Positions 9,569 through 17,770 of a stretch of 64,000 nucleotides of DNA are shown here, in pieces. Location of the stretch: the NCBI RefSeq assembly GCF_015169395.1, contig NZ_CP063458.1, positions 2,542,001 through 2,606,000 on the forward strand, in the 5' to 3' direction. Below the pieces are notes generated by a model that made no database searches, had not been told where the DNA came from, and saw only the letters and a list, made by a program, of their open reading frames with translations. Origin of the DNA: Humisphaera borealis (GTDB lineage: Bacteria > Planctomycetota > Phycisphaerae > Tepidisphaerales > Tepidisphaeraceae). The translations under genes and the position numbers were made by a program. The number at the start of each line of letters is the position of its first letter. Positions within the stretch are counted from its first letter, which is position 1.

Positions 9569-10051
9569 ATGAACAATGATCCCAACAACGACGCCGCTGA
9601 GCTAAACGCCACTGATCCGGCAGACCCTCTGCCGTCCGAACCGATTCCGGCAGAGACGCTCGAAGCCGACAACAGCGACGCGACCGCGAAACTAAGGCAG
9701 TCGACCCCACTGCACTACGCACCTGTTTATCCGGCACAAAAAGGCGGTTCGATTGGACAGCTCGGCTATGCCCGCCCGGGCACGTACCGCCGCAAGAACG
9801 AAGGCTACCCCGCCGCCATGTTCGTCCTGGGGATGGTGGCCCCCTTCGTGTACGGCTGGCTGGCGTTTGTCGTACTCAGCAGTTTCCGCGCCGACATCGG
9901 CGGTGCCCTCGTGGCATTGTTCGTTCTCGTCGTCGCGCCGGCCGTGATGTTCGGCTTTCGGGCGACGCGCATGGTAGGGGCCGGCTGGATTACCAGCCTG
10001 GCGTTGGTGTTCCTGATACTGCTCGCCTTGTGCGGCGGTGCATTTCGATGA
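9569..10051 (+). CDS. Small membrane protein, tandem family member 3
   Basis: 160 residues. A hydrophilic N-terminus (PLPSEPIPAETLEADN, then TPLHYAPVYPAQ) is followed by three helices: about 90-108, 112-133 and 138-158. The last has RMVGAGWITSLALVFL. Layout and motifs match the two genes before it. It lies 62 nt from the previous member and 26 nt before the radical-SAM gene, so possibly one transcription unit. Confidence 0.65.
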   Translation: MNNDPNNDAAELNATDPADPLPSEPIPAETLEADNSDATAKLRQSTPLHYAPVYPAQKGGSIGQLGYARPGTYRRKNEGYPAAMFVLGMVAPFVYGWLAFVVLSSFRADIGGALVALFVLVVAPAVMFGFRATRMVGAGWITSLALVFLILLALCGGAFR

Positions 10052-10077
10052 ATTGACACGGACGTCGGGAGCGACCA

Positions 10078-11547
10078 ATGCCAGACCGCGACTACATCTT
10101 CTACGAACTCACCAGCAGCCTCTGCGCCACCTGCCTGCGCAAAGTCGAAGCAAAAGTCATCCTGCAAGACGGCAAGGTGTTCCTGCACAAATGGTGCCCG
10201 GAGCATCGGTTTCAGAAGGTGCTCATCAGCACCGACGCCGAGTACTACAAGCTCTGCCGCCAGACGCTCAAGCCGTCGCAGGTGCCGCTGCGGTTCAACA
10301 CGCCGATCAAGTACGGCTGCCCGTACGACTGCGGGCTCTGCCCGGATCACGAGCAGCATTCGTGCCTCGCGATCATCGAAGTCACCGACCAGTGCAACCT
10401 CACCTGCCCGATCTGCTACAGCGAGTCGTCGCCGCAGCGGCCGACGCATCGGTCGCTCGAACAAATCGAGTTCATGCTCGACTGCGTCGTGCGGAACGAA
10501 GGAGAGCCCGACGTCGTGCAGATCTCCGGCGGCGAGCCGACGATCCATCCGCAGTTGTGGGACATCCTCGACGCGGCCAAGCGGCGGCCGATCAAGCATC
10601 TGATGCTGAACACCAACGGCATCCGCATCGCCGGCGACGCCGACTTCGCCCGGCGGCTGAAGGACTACCAGCCCGGCTTTGAGGTCTATCTGCAGTTTGA
10701 TTCGCTCCGCGCCAAACCGCTGCTTGAGCTGCGCGGGCAGGACCTGCGCGACGTCCGCCGCCGGGCGATCGACCGGCTGAATGATCTCAACCTCAGCACC
10801 AACCTGGTCGTCACGCTGAAGAAGGGCCTGAACGACGACGAGATCGGCGAGATTCTCGATTACGCCGTCGCGCAGCGGTGCGTGCGCGGCGTGACGTTCC
10901 AGCCGATCCAGTCCGCCGGGCGGCTGGAGCAGTTCGACCCCGCTACCGACCGCCTGACGCTCGGCGAAGTGCGGCAGCAGATCCTCCGGCAGTCGTCGCT
11001 GTTCCGCCCGCAGGATGTGATCCCAGTGCCGTGCCACCCGGATTGCCTCGCAATGGCGTACGCGCTGAAGTGGAACGGGCAGGTGCTGCCGATCAGCGGC
11101 GAAGTAGACCCGAGCATCTTCCTGCAGACCGAAGGCAGCACGATCGTTTACGAACGAAACCCGGCGCTGAAGGAACGGCTTTATACGATGTTCGCCAACT
11201 GCGGCTGCGAACCGCCGGCCGAGGGATCGCCGACCAATGGCGTATCACTCAAGCAGTTGCTCTGCTGCCTGCCGACGGTGCCGCTGCCCGACTCGGTCGG
11301 CTACGAGAACCTGTTCCGCGTGATCATCATGCAGTTTCTCGACCCCCATAACTTCGATGTGCGCAGCGTGAAGAAGAGCTGCGTCCATATCGTCCACACC
11401 GACGGGCGGATCATCCCGTTCGATACGTTCAACCTGTTTTATCGGGACGGCAGGGAGCGCGTGCTGGAGGAGCTGCGCTCGGGCCGAGGGGCAGAATCGC
11501 CAGAAAGGCTCGTCAGCCTTACTCGTTCGGCAGCACCGGAATACTGA
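10078..11547 (+). CDS. Radical-SAM protein resembling archaeal tetraether lipid synthase (Tes)
   Basis: 489 residues. The radical-SAM cluster motif is C106-x3-C110-x2-C113 (CNLTCPICY), followed by QISGGEPT (SAM binding) and LNTNGIRIA. The N-terminus carries extra Cys: C16 and C19 (SLCATC), C40 (KWCPEHR) and CPYDCGLCPDH (C81, C85, C88), as in the Tes/MJ0619 family, whose extra cysteines bind more metal centres. The end (KKSCVHIVHTDG, IPFDTFNLFYRDG) also matches. Archaeal Tes joins the ends of two lipid chains. By analogy this enzyme may couple alkyl chains in membrane lipids, which is inference. It overlaps the next, convergent gene by 29 bp. Confidence 0.85.
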   Translation: MPDRDYIFYELTSSLCATCLRKVEAKVILQDGKVFLHKWCPEHRFQKVLISTDAEYYKLCRQTLKPSQVPLRFNTPIKYGCPYDCGLCPDHEQHSCLAIIEVTDQCNLTCPICYSESSPQRPTHRSLEQIEFMLDCVVRNEGEPDVVQISGGEPTIHPQLWDILDAAKRRPIKHLMLNTNGIRIAGDADFARRLKDYQPGFEVYLQFDSLRAKPLLELRGQDLRDVRRRAIDRLNDLNLSTNLVVTLKKGLNDDEIGEILDYAVAQRCVRGVTFQPIQSAGRLEQFDPATDRLTLGEVRQQILRQSSLFRPQDVIPVPCHPDCLAMAYALKWNGQVLPISGEVDPSIFLQTEGSTIVYERNPALKERLYTMFANCGCEPPAEGSPTNGVSLKQLLCCLPTVPLPDSVGYENLFRVIIMQFLDPHNFDVRSVKKSCVHIVHTDGRIIPFDTFNLFYRDGRERVLEELRSGRGAESPERLVSLTRSAAPEY

Positions 11548-12061
11548 TGCCGCGCGGCGTGGGCGGCGCGTGCTCGACCGCCAGTTCAGGGACGTCTTCC
11601 AGGACCTCCACCATGGCGATCTCGTCGCAGCCGTCGCGCTTGGGGCAACGGACACAGTCGCTCCAGACTTTCAGCGGCAGGGTTTCCTTGTCTACCACCA
11701 CGAAGCCGAGCTTTTCGAAGAAGCGCTGCTCGTACGTCAGCGACATCAGCTTGCGGATGCGAAGGCGGCGCGCCTCGTCAACCGTCCACTGCACGAGCTT
11801 GGAGCCGATGCCCTTGCCGCGCTGGCTCTGATCGACCGCCAGCGACCGCACCTCGGCCAGGTCAGCCCAGATGATGGTCAGCGCGACGCAGCCGACGACC
11901 TGCGGCCGGCCGTCGGGGCCGGCAATCTCGTAAACGCCGAAGTCACGCAGGTCTTCGTAAAGCTGCGCGAGGCTCTTGAACAACATCCGGCCGAACTCCG
12001 CGTGGGAGTTGATGATCTGCTGGATGCGGGGAACGTCAGTGATGTTGGCGGGTCGGATCAT
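11519..12061 (-). CDS. GNAT N-acetyltransferase, short ArgA-like
   Basis: 180 residues, one GNAT domain. The acetyl-CoA loop is QRGKGIGSKL (about 81-90), after VRSLAVD; RFFEKLGFVVV is the usual late strand-helix. The following KVWSDCVRCPKRDGC segment, with three Cys, is typical of the short stand-alone N-acetylglutamate synthase-like proteins that lack the kinase-like domain. Probable role: first step of arginine synthesis, though other amine substrates are possible. No arginine genes adjoin it. Convergent and overlapping with the radical-SAM gene. Confidence 0.75.
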   Translation of the reverse strand: MIRPANITDVPRIQQIINSHAEFGRMLFKSLAQLYEDLRDFGVYEIAGPDGRPQVVGCVALTIIWADLAEVRSLAVDQSQRGKGIGSKLVQWTVDEARRLRIRKLMSLTYEQRFFEKLGFVVVDKETLPLKVWSDCVRCPKRDGCDEIAMVEVLEDVPELAVEHAPPTPRGISIPVLPNE

Positions 12062-12197
12062 GTTGCTTTTCCGCGATCATAGCACCCCCGACACAATCCC
12101 TCGCCGGATCACGACGATGAATCAATCGGCGATTGCTGATACTTTATCGGCCAGGCGATCGAATCATCTCATACGACTTGGCGGAAGGAGTGTTCAG

Positions 12198-13655
12198 ATG
12201 GTCCGGCGAAAAAGAGCATGGCTTCTCGCGAACGCGGCAACAGTACTGGCAACGGCAGTCGCCGCAGGCGGCACGGCGGGCGCCTCAGAAGCCCAATCCT
12301 CGACCGACGTCGCAGACAATCGGCGACTGATCGAGGAGATTCAGGGCCTCCAGGAACGCATTGCCGAACTCGAACGGCGCAGCGCGACGAACGCGAGGGA
12401 TTCGCAGCCTCACGCCGACCTCGCCGACGCGCATCGCGTGGACCGCACGATTGCCGACGTAGTCGCCGACGCCGAGCGTCGCAGCCACCTGTCTCTGGAA
12501 GGGTTCACCGCCGGCTACAGCGGCGGACGATTCGTGATCCAGAGCGAGGACGGGAACTACCTTTTCAGCCCGAGCGCCCTGGTTCAGTTCCGCTATGTCG
12601 CCAATTTTGCCGACGGCGTCAGCTCCGACGGCGACGGGTCCTTTGAATCGGGCTTCGAGGTCCGCCGGCTTCGACTCATGTTCGAAGGCAACTTCGGCTC
12701 GCCAAACCTGTCCTACTTTTTCCAGTGGAATACCGGCGTCAATGGCGGCGCTTTGGTGATGGATCAGGCGTGGGTGCGCTATGCGTTCGCCGGCACACCA
12801 TTCGCCGTGCGGTTCGGCGCGTACGTCAACGGCTGGGACCACGAAACGGCCGTCAACATCGGCAGGCAGTTGGCCGTCGATCGGTCCGTGGTGAACTACG
12901 TCTTCTCGACCGGCGTGACCGGCGTCGAGAACTATGTCCAGGGGATCGAGTTGCAGTATCAGGCGGTTGATGAGTGGCGGGCGAGCGTGATGCTCCACGA
13001 CGGATACCTCTCGCGCAACACCAACTTTCAAAACCAGGCGGCCACCGCACCGGCGATCGGGATCGTCAATCCCGGTGGCGGCACCGCCGGCCGATTCGAA
13101 TACAAGCTCGCCGGCGACTGGCGCGATTACACCGACTTCACCGCCCGCGGGACGAAAAAGGACCTGCTGGTGGTCGGCGGCGGATTCAACTTCGACACCG
13201 CCGACAACCTCAATGCCCTCATGTACACCGCCGACGTGCAATGGGAACCGTCTTCGGTGCGGGGCCTGAGCGTTTACGCGGCGTTCGTCGGGATGTCGCG
13301 CGACTTCCGATCGGTCCCCGCCGGCCAGACCGGCTCGCCCAACGACTGGGGCTTTGTCGCCCAGGCGGGGTACGCGCTTTCGCCTGCATGGGAAGTGTTC
13401 GGCCGCTACAGCTTCACGAAACTCGACGACGCCGGCCCCGGCACACTCGGCAACGCGGCACGCGTGAATGACACAATTCACGAGATTGCCGCGGGCGTGA
13501 ATTACTACCTGATGGACCACGCGGCGAAGTTTTCGCTCGATGTCCTGTTCCTGCCGGAAGGGTCGCCGCTCGACATGCCCGGGATCGGGATCATCGCGCA
13601 GCCGACGGCAGACCCACAGGCGGCGATCCGGGCGCAATTTCAGTTGGCGATCTGA
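12198..13655 (+). CDS. OprP-like outer-membrane porin
   Basis: 485 residues. The ATG at 12198 follows GGAAGGAG at 12183-12190, a strong ribosome site. A signal peptide (about 1-30, ends GASEAQ) is followed by a coiled coil (NRRLIEEIQGLQERIAELER, about 38-58), which may trimerise or bind peptidoglycan. A beta-barrel of the phosphate-selective porin O/P family then begins near FTAGYSGGRFVIQSEDG and includes FEVRRLRLMFEG. It lies 117 nt upstream of an SsuA-like binding protein, which suggests it lets the transporter's anionic substrate cross the outer membrane. Substrate is inferred. Confidence 0.85.
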   Translation: MVRRKRAWLLANAATVLATAVAAGGTAGASEAQSSTDVADNRRLIEEIQGLQERIAELERRSATNARDSQPHADLADAHRVDRTIADVVADAERRSHLSLEGFTAGYSGGRFVIQSEDGNYLFSPSALVQFRYVANFADGVSSDGDGSFESGFEVRRLRLMFEGNFGSPNLSYFFQWNTGVNGGALVMDQAWVRYAFAGTPFAVRFGAYVNGWDHETAVNIGRQLAVDRSVVNYVFSTGVTGVENYVQGIELQYQAVDEWRASVMLHDGYLSRNTNFQNQAATAPAIGIVNPGGGTAGRFEYKLAGDWRDYTDFTARGTKKDLLVVGGGFNFDTADNLNALMYTADVQWEPSSVRGLSVYAAFVGMSRDFRSVPAGQTGSPNDWGFVAQAGYALSPAWEVFGRYSFTKLDDAGPGTLGNAARVNDTIHEIAAGVNYYLMDHAAKFSLDVLFLPEGSPLDMPGIGIIAQPTADPQAAIRAQFQLAI

Positions 13656-13673
13656 GCAGACAATTTCACTACA

Positions 13674-13748
13674 ATTCCAATAGGAATAGATGCTGTATCT
13701 TGACAAATAGACCAAGGCAGGCTATTTACCTTTTATTCAGATAGGAAT
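13674..13748 (+). promoter_or_regulatory. Promoter with palindromic operator sites before the ssuA-like gene
   Basis: An AT-rich island in a GC-rich region. TTGACA (13700-13705), a 17-bp spacer and TATTTA (13723-13728) form a candidate promoter. It is flanked by two similar inverted repeats: ATTCC-AATA-GGAAT (13674-13687) and ATTC-AGATAG-GAAT (13735-13748). The half-site TAGGAAT occurs in each. The pair around the promoter looks like a repressor operator; a sulfur-responsive regulator would fit the downstream genes, which is inference. Confidence 0.6.
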
Positions 13749-13772
13749 TAGGTATCTTAGAGGAACCCTTTT

Positions 13773-14810
13773 ATGCCTCGGCTTCGCCTTCCCATCGTTC
13801 TCCTGTCGATCGCATTCCTGGCCGGTAGCATGGCGTGCAAGAAGGATGGCGGGGCCTCCGGCCCGTCCGCCACGCCACCCGCTGAGGTGCGGCTGGGCTA
13901 CTTCGCCAACTTCACCCACGCACAGGCGGTGCTGGGCGTATCTTCGGGCGACTTCGAGAAGGCGGTCGCGCCATCCAAGTTCGGCACCAAGATTTTCAAC
14001 GCCGGCCCTTCGCTGATCGAGGCCCTTTTTGCCGGCGAGATCGACATTGGCTACATCGGCCCTGGTCCTGCTCTCAACGGCTATGCCAAGAGCAAGGGGA
14101 CGAAGGTTCGGATCATCGCCGGCGCGGCGAGCAACGGCGTGCTGATCGTCGCCCGTCCTGACGCGGGGATCAACGACCTTAAAGACCTCGTCGGCAAGAA
14201 GATCGCCACTCCCCAGTTCGGCAACACCCAGGATATCGCCGCCAAGCAGTACTTCCGCGACGTTCTGAAGCAGAAAGACCTGTCCGGTGTGATGGCCGTC
14301 CCCAACGCCGAGCAGGCGTCGATGATGCTTCGCAAGCAGGTGGACGCGGCGTGGGCCCCCGAGCCCTGGGGTTCGCTGTTGATCTCCCAGGCCGGCGCCA
14401 AGCTGATCGCGGAGGAAAAGTCCCTCTGGGCCGAAGGTGCATTCGCGACGACGGTCGTTATCACCACGCCCGAGTTTCTACAGAAACATCCGGATGTGGT
14501 CGAAAAGGTATTGGGCGTTCACGTTCAGTGGACCGACAAACTAAAGGCCGACCCGACTGCTCAGTTGCCCCTGCTTGAGGCGGCACTGTTCAAACTGACG
14601 AACAAGGGTTTGCCCGCGGGCGTGCTGGCGGCATCGGTGAAGACGACCAACTTCACCGAAGACCCGCTGCCCCACACCTTCACGAAGTTCGCCCAGTGGG
14701 CTTACGACCTGGAGTTCTCGAAGGAGAAGACCGATCCGGCGGCGATGTTCGACACGGCGATCGTGAAGAAGGTCCGGGAAAAGGCCACCGCCGCCTCGCC
14801 GGGAAAGTGA
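13773..14810 (+). CDS. ABC transporter substrate-binding protein, SsuA/TauA-like
   Basis: 345 residues with AGAGGAA 7 nt before the ATG. The N-terminal signal ends in SMAC, a weak lipobox, so it is probably a lipoprotein. The NMT1/SsuA fold is seen in VRLGYFANFTHAQA, AGEIDIGYIGPGPAL, NDLKDLVGKKIATPQFGNTQ and VDAAWAPEPWGS, motifs of binding proteins for sulfonates, taurine or nitrate. First gene of a binding protein-ATPase-permease set (SsuA-SsuB-SsuC order) behind a porin. The ligand could be sulfonate, nitrate or a related anion; sequence alone does not decide. Confidence 0.88.
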   Translation: MPRLRLPIVLLSIAFLAGSMACKKDGGASGPSATPPAEVRLGYFANFTHAQAVLGVSSGDFEKAVAPSKFGTKIFNAGPSLIEALFAGEIDIGYIGPGPALNGYAKSKGTKVRIIAGAASNGVLIVARPDAGINDLKDLVGKKIATPQFGNTQDIAAKQYFRDVLKQKDLSGVMAVPNAEQASMMLRKQVDAAWAPEPWGSLLISQAGAKLIAEEKSLWAEGAFATTVVITTPEFLQKHPDVVEKVLGVHVQWTDKLKADPTAQLPLLEAALFKLTNKGLPAGVLAASVKTTNFTEDPLPHTFTKFAQWAYDLEFSKEKTDPAAMFDTAIVKKVREKATAASPGK

Positions 14811-14902
14811 TTGCTGGCCAAGGGATCGCCGGCAAAGTGACCGGCCGACCCGATCCGTCTTCGTCGTCTTCTTGCTTCTGAAGGCCGCTGCAGCGTAACG
14901 CC

Positions 14903-15832
14903 ATGGATGTCGAGATTCTGGAAACCGTCGGCCGCACCACCACTGTCGCTCCGCCGGCCAGTGCGCGCCCGTCCGCAGTCGGTCGCGGCGGCGAACTGGT
15001 GTTACAGGGCATCTGGAAGATGTTCGGCGAGGTCGGCACCCAAGGACGCCAGACCGCGCTCCGCGACATTCACCTGACCTGCAAACCCGGCGAGTTTGTC
15101 GTCGTGGTCGGTCCGAGCGGTTGCGGCAAAAGCACGCTGCTGAACATCGCCTCGGGCATGATCCGCCAGGACGCCGGCGGGGTTCTGCTCGACGGCGTAC
15201 CCAAGAGCGTGCCCGGCCCCGACCGGGCGATGGTCTTCCAGGACCACGGCCTCTTCCCCTGGCTGACGACGGCCCAGAACATCGGATTCGGCCTGAAGAT
15301 GATGGGCGTGCCGCGCAGTGAGCGCGAGGACCGCGTGCAGGACGCACTGGATATGGTCCACCTCGGGCAAACCGGGCGGAAACTCGTCCACGAGCTGTCC
15401 GGCGGCATGCGGCAGCGCGTCGCGATCGCCCGGGCGCTGGTTATGGACCCCAAGGTCCTGCTGATGGACGAACCGTTCGCCGCCCTTGATGCCCAGACCC
15501 GAACACTGCTGCACGAGCAGTTGCAGGAAATATGGTTGCGCACCAGCAAGACAATTCTGTTTGTGACGCACTCCGTCGGCGAAGCCGTTCGCCTGGCCGA
15601 CCGCATCATCGTTCTGCATGCCCACCCGGGCCGCATCCGACGGGAGATTCCCATTGAACTCGGTCACCCCCGAAACTTCGACCACCCCGACCTTGCCGGT
15701 CTCGTCCACCTCGTCCGACGCGAAATTGAAGAAGAGGTCAACCGTATCAACGCGGAAGCAGGCGATCCGTGGAAGCCTCAAACGCCTGACGATCTGGATG
15801 CTGCTTATCGCAACCTGGGAGGCGGGATATAG
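14903..15832 (+). CDS. ABC transporter ATP-binding protein, SsuB/TauB-like
   Basis: 309 residues. Walker A GPSGCGKST (about 72-80), Q-loop MVFQDHGLFPWLT, signature LSGGMRQRVAIARAL, Walker B LLMDEPFAALDAQTR and the switch His in VTHSVGEAVRLAD. FPWLT after the Q-loop and the C-terminal arm match the nitrate/sulfonate/taurine importer ATPases. The N-terminal 30 residues are a Pro/Ala extension. Its 3' end overlaps the permease frame. Confidence 0.93.
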   Translation: MDVEILETVGRTTTVAPPASARPSAVGRGGELVLQGIWKMFGEVGTQGRQTALRDIHLTCKPGEFVVVVGPSGCGKSTLLNIASGMIRQDAGGVLLDGVPKSVPGPDRAMVFQDHGLFPWLTTAQNIGFGLKMMGVPRSEREDRVQDALDMVHLGQTGRKLVHELSGGMRQRVAIARALVMDPKVLLMDEPFAALDAQTRTLLHEQLQEIWLRTSKTILFVTHSVGEAVRLADRIIVLHAHPGRIRREIPIELGHPRNFDHPDLAGLVHLVRREIEEEVNRINAEAGDPWKPQTPDDLDAAYRNLGGGI

Positions 15833-16619
15833 GCTCATCGGGTGGAACACGCTCGTGTTCCCCGCACCCAGCCAGGTGCTCGACGGCATGCTGAGCCTGA
15901 TGTCGGTCGAAACCCGGTTCGGCGACCCCCTGCGTGCCAACTGGCCCTGGCCGGTTAGCGAGACCCGCCCGTTTACCGGGGCGTGGTACGAAATCCCGCT
16001 GATCGAAGCCGTCCTTTCCAGCCTTGCCCGGCTCACCGTCGGGTTCACGATCAGCATTGCCATCGGCGGACTGATCGGGGCGGCCTGCTGGCGCTACAAG
16101 TGGTTCGATGAATTCATCGGGCCCGTTCTGCTCGGCGTTCAAACGCTGCCCAGCGTGTGTTGGGTGCCGCTGGCGATCCTCATCATGGGGTTCAAGGAAT
16201 CCGGCATCCTTTTCGTTCTGGTGATCGGCAGCTTCTCGGCGATCGCGATTTCATTACGCGACGGGCTTCGGGCGATCCCCCCGCTCTATCAGCAGGCCGG
16301 CCGCATGATGGGCGCCAACGGACTGAAGCTCTATCGCCACGTCCTGCTCCCGGCGTCGCTCCCGGCGCTGGCAACCAGCCTGCGTCAGGGGTTCAGCTTC
16401 GCCTGGCGGTCGCTCATGGGTGGCGAGCTGATCCTGAGCCTCTCGCCCCACGGCCTGGGTCATCGGCTGGAAATTGCCCGCAACCTCTCGGCGGTCGAAA
16501 CGGTGGTCGGCCTTCTGATCGTGATGATCATGATTGGCATGCTGGCCGACCGGCTGGTCTTCGCGCAGATCCAGAAGCGCGTCTCCAAGCGGTTCGGATT
16601 CGCGGCTGCGGGAGAATGA
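15726..16619 (+). CDS. ABC transporter permease, SsuC/TauC-like
   Basis: Inner-membrane permease of the same importer with about 6 helices. The EAA loop is QQAGRMMGANGLKLYRHVLLP. FPAPSQVL after helix 1 and QTLPSVCWVPLAILIMG are typical of SsuC. The start is uncertain. The frame is open from an ATG at 15618 inside the ATPase gene, but that overlap (215 nt) is too long. TTG at 15726 gives a normal short cytoplasmic N-terminus, and ATG at 15798 would cut into helix 1. Either way the gene overlaps the ATPase gene and is probably translationally coupled to it. Confidence 0.85.
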   Translation: MKKRSTVSTRKQAIRGSLKRLTIWMLLIATWEAGYRLIGWNTLVFPAPSQVLDGMLSLMSVETRFGDPLRANWPWPVSETRPFTGAWYEIPLIEAVLSSLARLTVGFTISIAIGGLIGAACWRYKWFDEFIGPVLLGVQTLPSVCWVPLAILIMGFKESGILFVLVIGSFSAIAISLRDGLRAIPPLYQQAGRMMGANGLKLYRHVLLPASLPALATSLRQGFSFAWRSLMGGELILSLSPHGLGHRLEIARNLSAVETVVGLLIVMIMIGMLADRLVFAQIQKRVSKRFGFAAAGE

Positions 16620-16650
16620 CCTGCACCCGCGTAGGAGCTTCTACGCCGGT

Positions 16651-16756
16651 GCCGATTAGCGGTCGCACCGAAGGTGCACTCCTCGGCACTTCCCTGCTGA
16701 TCCTGCTCCCCATCAATCGCGACCCGAGTGCACCTTCGGTGCGACCGCTAATCGGC
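16651..16756. repeat. Perfect 31-bp inverted repeat, family R copy 1
   Basis: Arms 16651-16681 and 16726-16756 are exact reverse complements over 31 bp, with a 44-nt loop. The core is TCGCACC-GAAGGTGCAC. It lies between the convergent permease and VOC genes. It is related to the elements at 23601-23676 and 24804-24830. There is no T-run, so it is not a textbook terminator, but its place between convergent stops suggests a transcript-end role. Confidence 0.9.
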
Positions 16757-16814
16757 GCGATGGGACACGGCGGGGACAAGCGAACCTTCGGTTCTGCCGC
16801 TAAAAAGGTGACAC

Positions 16815-17630
16815 TCATTTCGCGAGCGTCGCGACCAGTCGCCAGACCAGGTGCGGGCTCAGCGGACGCTGCTGGGTGGTGTTGAACTCGTCCACCAGCT
16901 TGTCGAAGCGTTCGGTGTAGGGGAGCCGGTCGCGCTTGCCAATGTCTTCGCCGAGCATGTCGCGAAGCCGCTGCTTGTCTTCAGGCGACACTTCCGGCGG
17001 ACGGCTCCGGGCCTCACCCAGCTTCGGGAGCTTGCCGCCCTTTCGAAGGTTCAGCAGTTGACGCCATACCTCCTGCCGCGTGGGCGATGGGTCGAGTTGG
17101 CTTGTGTAATCCTTGTAGAGCGTCTCAAAATGCGGCGTGTAGGGCAGATCGTCGGCGGTCCGGCCGAGCGCTTCGTACGCTTTGATCAGCGCGTCAGGCT
17201 TGCCTCGCGACTTGGTGTCGGCTTCCACCCCCGCAAACAGCGCCCCGGGTGCCTTGGCGTCCTCCGCGACGGCCTTGCCGGCCGACTGCTCGGTGGTGCG
17301 ATCGATGATCAGCAGGACCGTTCCAAAAGGGTCGCGCACCGTGGCCCGATAGCCACGCGCGGCCTGCTTGGGCGCGGAAATGAAATGCAGCTTCAGCTCG
17401 GCTCGCCGGGCGAAGAGGTCGCGTACGTCGTCGACCAGGTAGTAGGTGGCTTCGGCAGGAAGGTCCGGATCGGTGTGCAGCAGCAGTTCGGAGCCTTCGT
17501 CCCCGAGTTTGAAGGTCGCCAGCCGACCGTCCTGCTGGATCAGCGTCATCCCCATGACATCACGGTAGTAGGCAACCGCCGCCGGCAGACCAGGCACACG
17601 AATGAAGATTCGGTCGATTCGGCGGAGCAT
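16815..17630 (-). CDS. VOC (glyoxalase-fold) protein with two C-terminal repeats
   Basis: 271 residues. Residues 1-112 form a VOC half-unit (IFIRVPGLPAAVAYYRDVMG, then RATVRDPFGTVLLIID). After a linker come two copies of an alpha-helical repeat: LPYTPHFETLYKDYTS... VWRQLLNLRKGG (about 162-200) and LPYTERFDKLVDEFN... VWRLVATLAK (about 236-271). The repeat is Tyr-Thr-x2-Phe then VWR. Enzyme activity and ligand of the repeat are unknown; the VOC part could bind a metal but lacks an obvious full ligand set. A single gene that ends near a 31-bp hairpin. Confidence 0.8.
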   Translation of the reverse strand: MLRRIDRIFIRVPGLPAAVAYYRDVMGMTLIQQDGRLATFKLGDEGSELLLHTDPDLPAEATYYLVDDVRDLFARRAELKLHFISAPKQAARGYRATVRDPFGTVLLIIDRTTEQSAGKAVAEDAKAPGALFAGVEADTKSRGKPDALIKAYEALGRTADDLPYTPHFETLYKDYTSQLDPSPTRQEVWRQLLNLRKGGKLPKLGEARSRPPEVSPEDKQRLRDMLGEDIGKRDRLPYTERFDKLVDEFNTTQQRPLSPHLVWRLVATLAK

Positions 17631-17640
17631 AATGCGGTGT

Positions 17641-17764
17641 CACTGGTCACTGGTCATTTGTCATTTGTCACTGGTCACTGGTCACTGGTCACTGGCTGAC
17701 TATCACGAAGCGCAAGTGACGCCGTGCTGCCGCGTGTGACAAGTGACAAGTGACAAGTGACAAA
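17641..17764. repeat. Low-complexity stem-loop T3
   Basis: Left arm 17641-17695 is tandem CACTGGT/CATTTGT words of 7 nt; right arm 17736-17764 is tandem GTGACAA words of 7 nt. The two are complementary. It lies between two minus-strand genes, ending 7 nt from the stop of the dehydrogenase gene. Confidence 0.8.
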
Positions 17765-17770
17765 GAACGA

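Noticed and set aside
17641-17764. A CRISPR-like array suggested by regular short repeats
   Set aside because: The repeats are 7 nt, contiguous and without spacers, and the two blocks are complementary, so it is a stem-loop and not a CRISPR.
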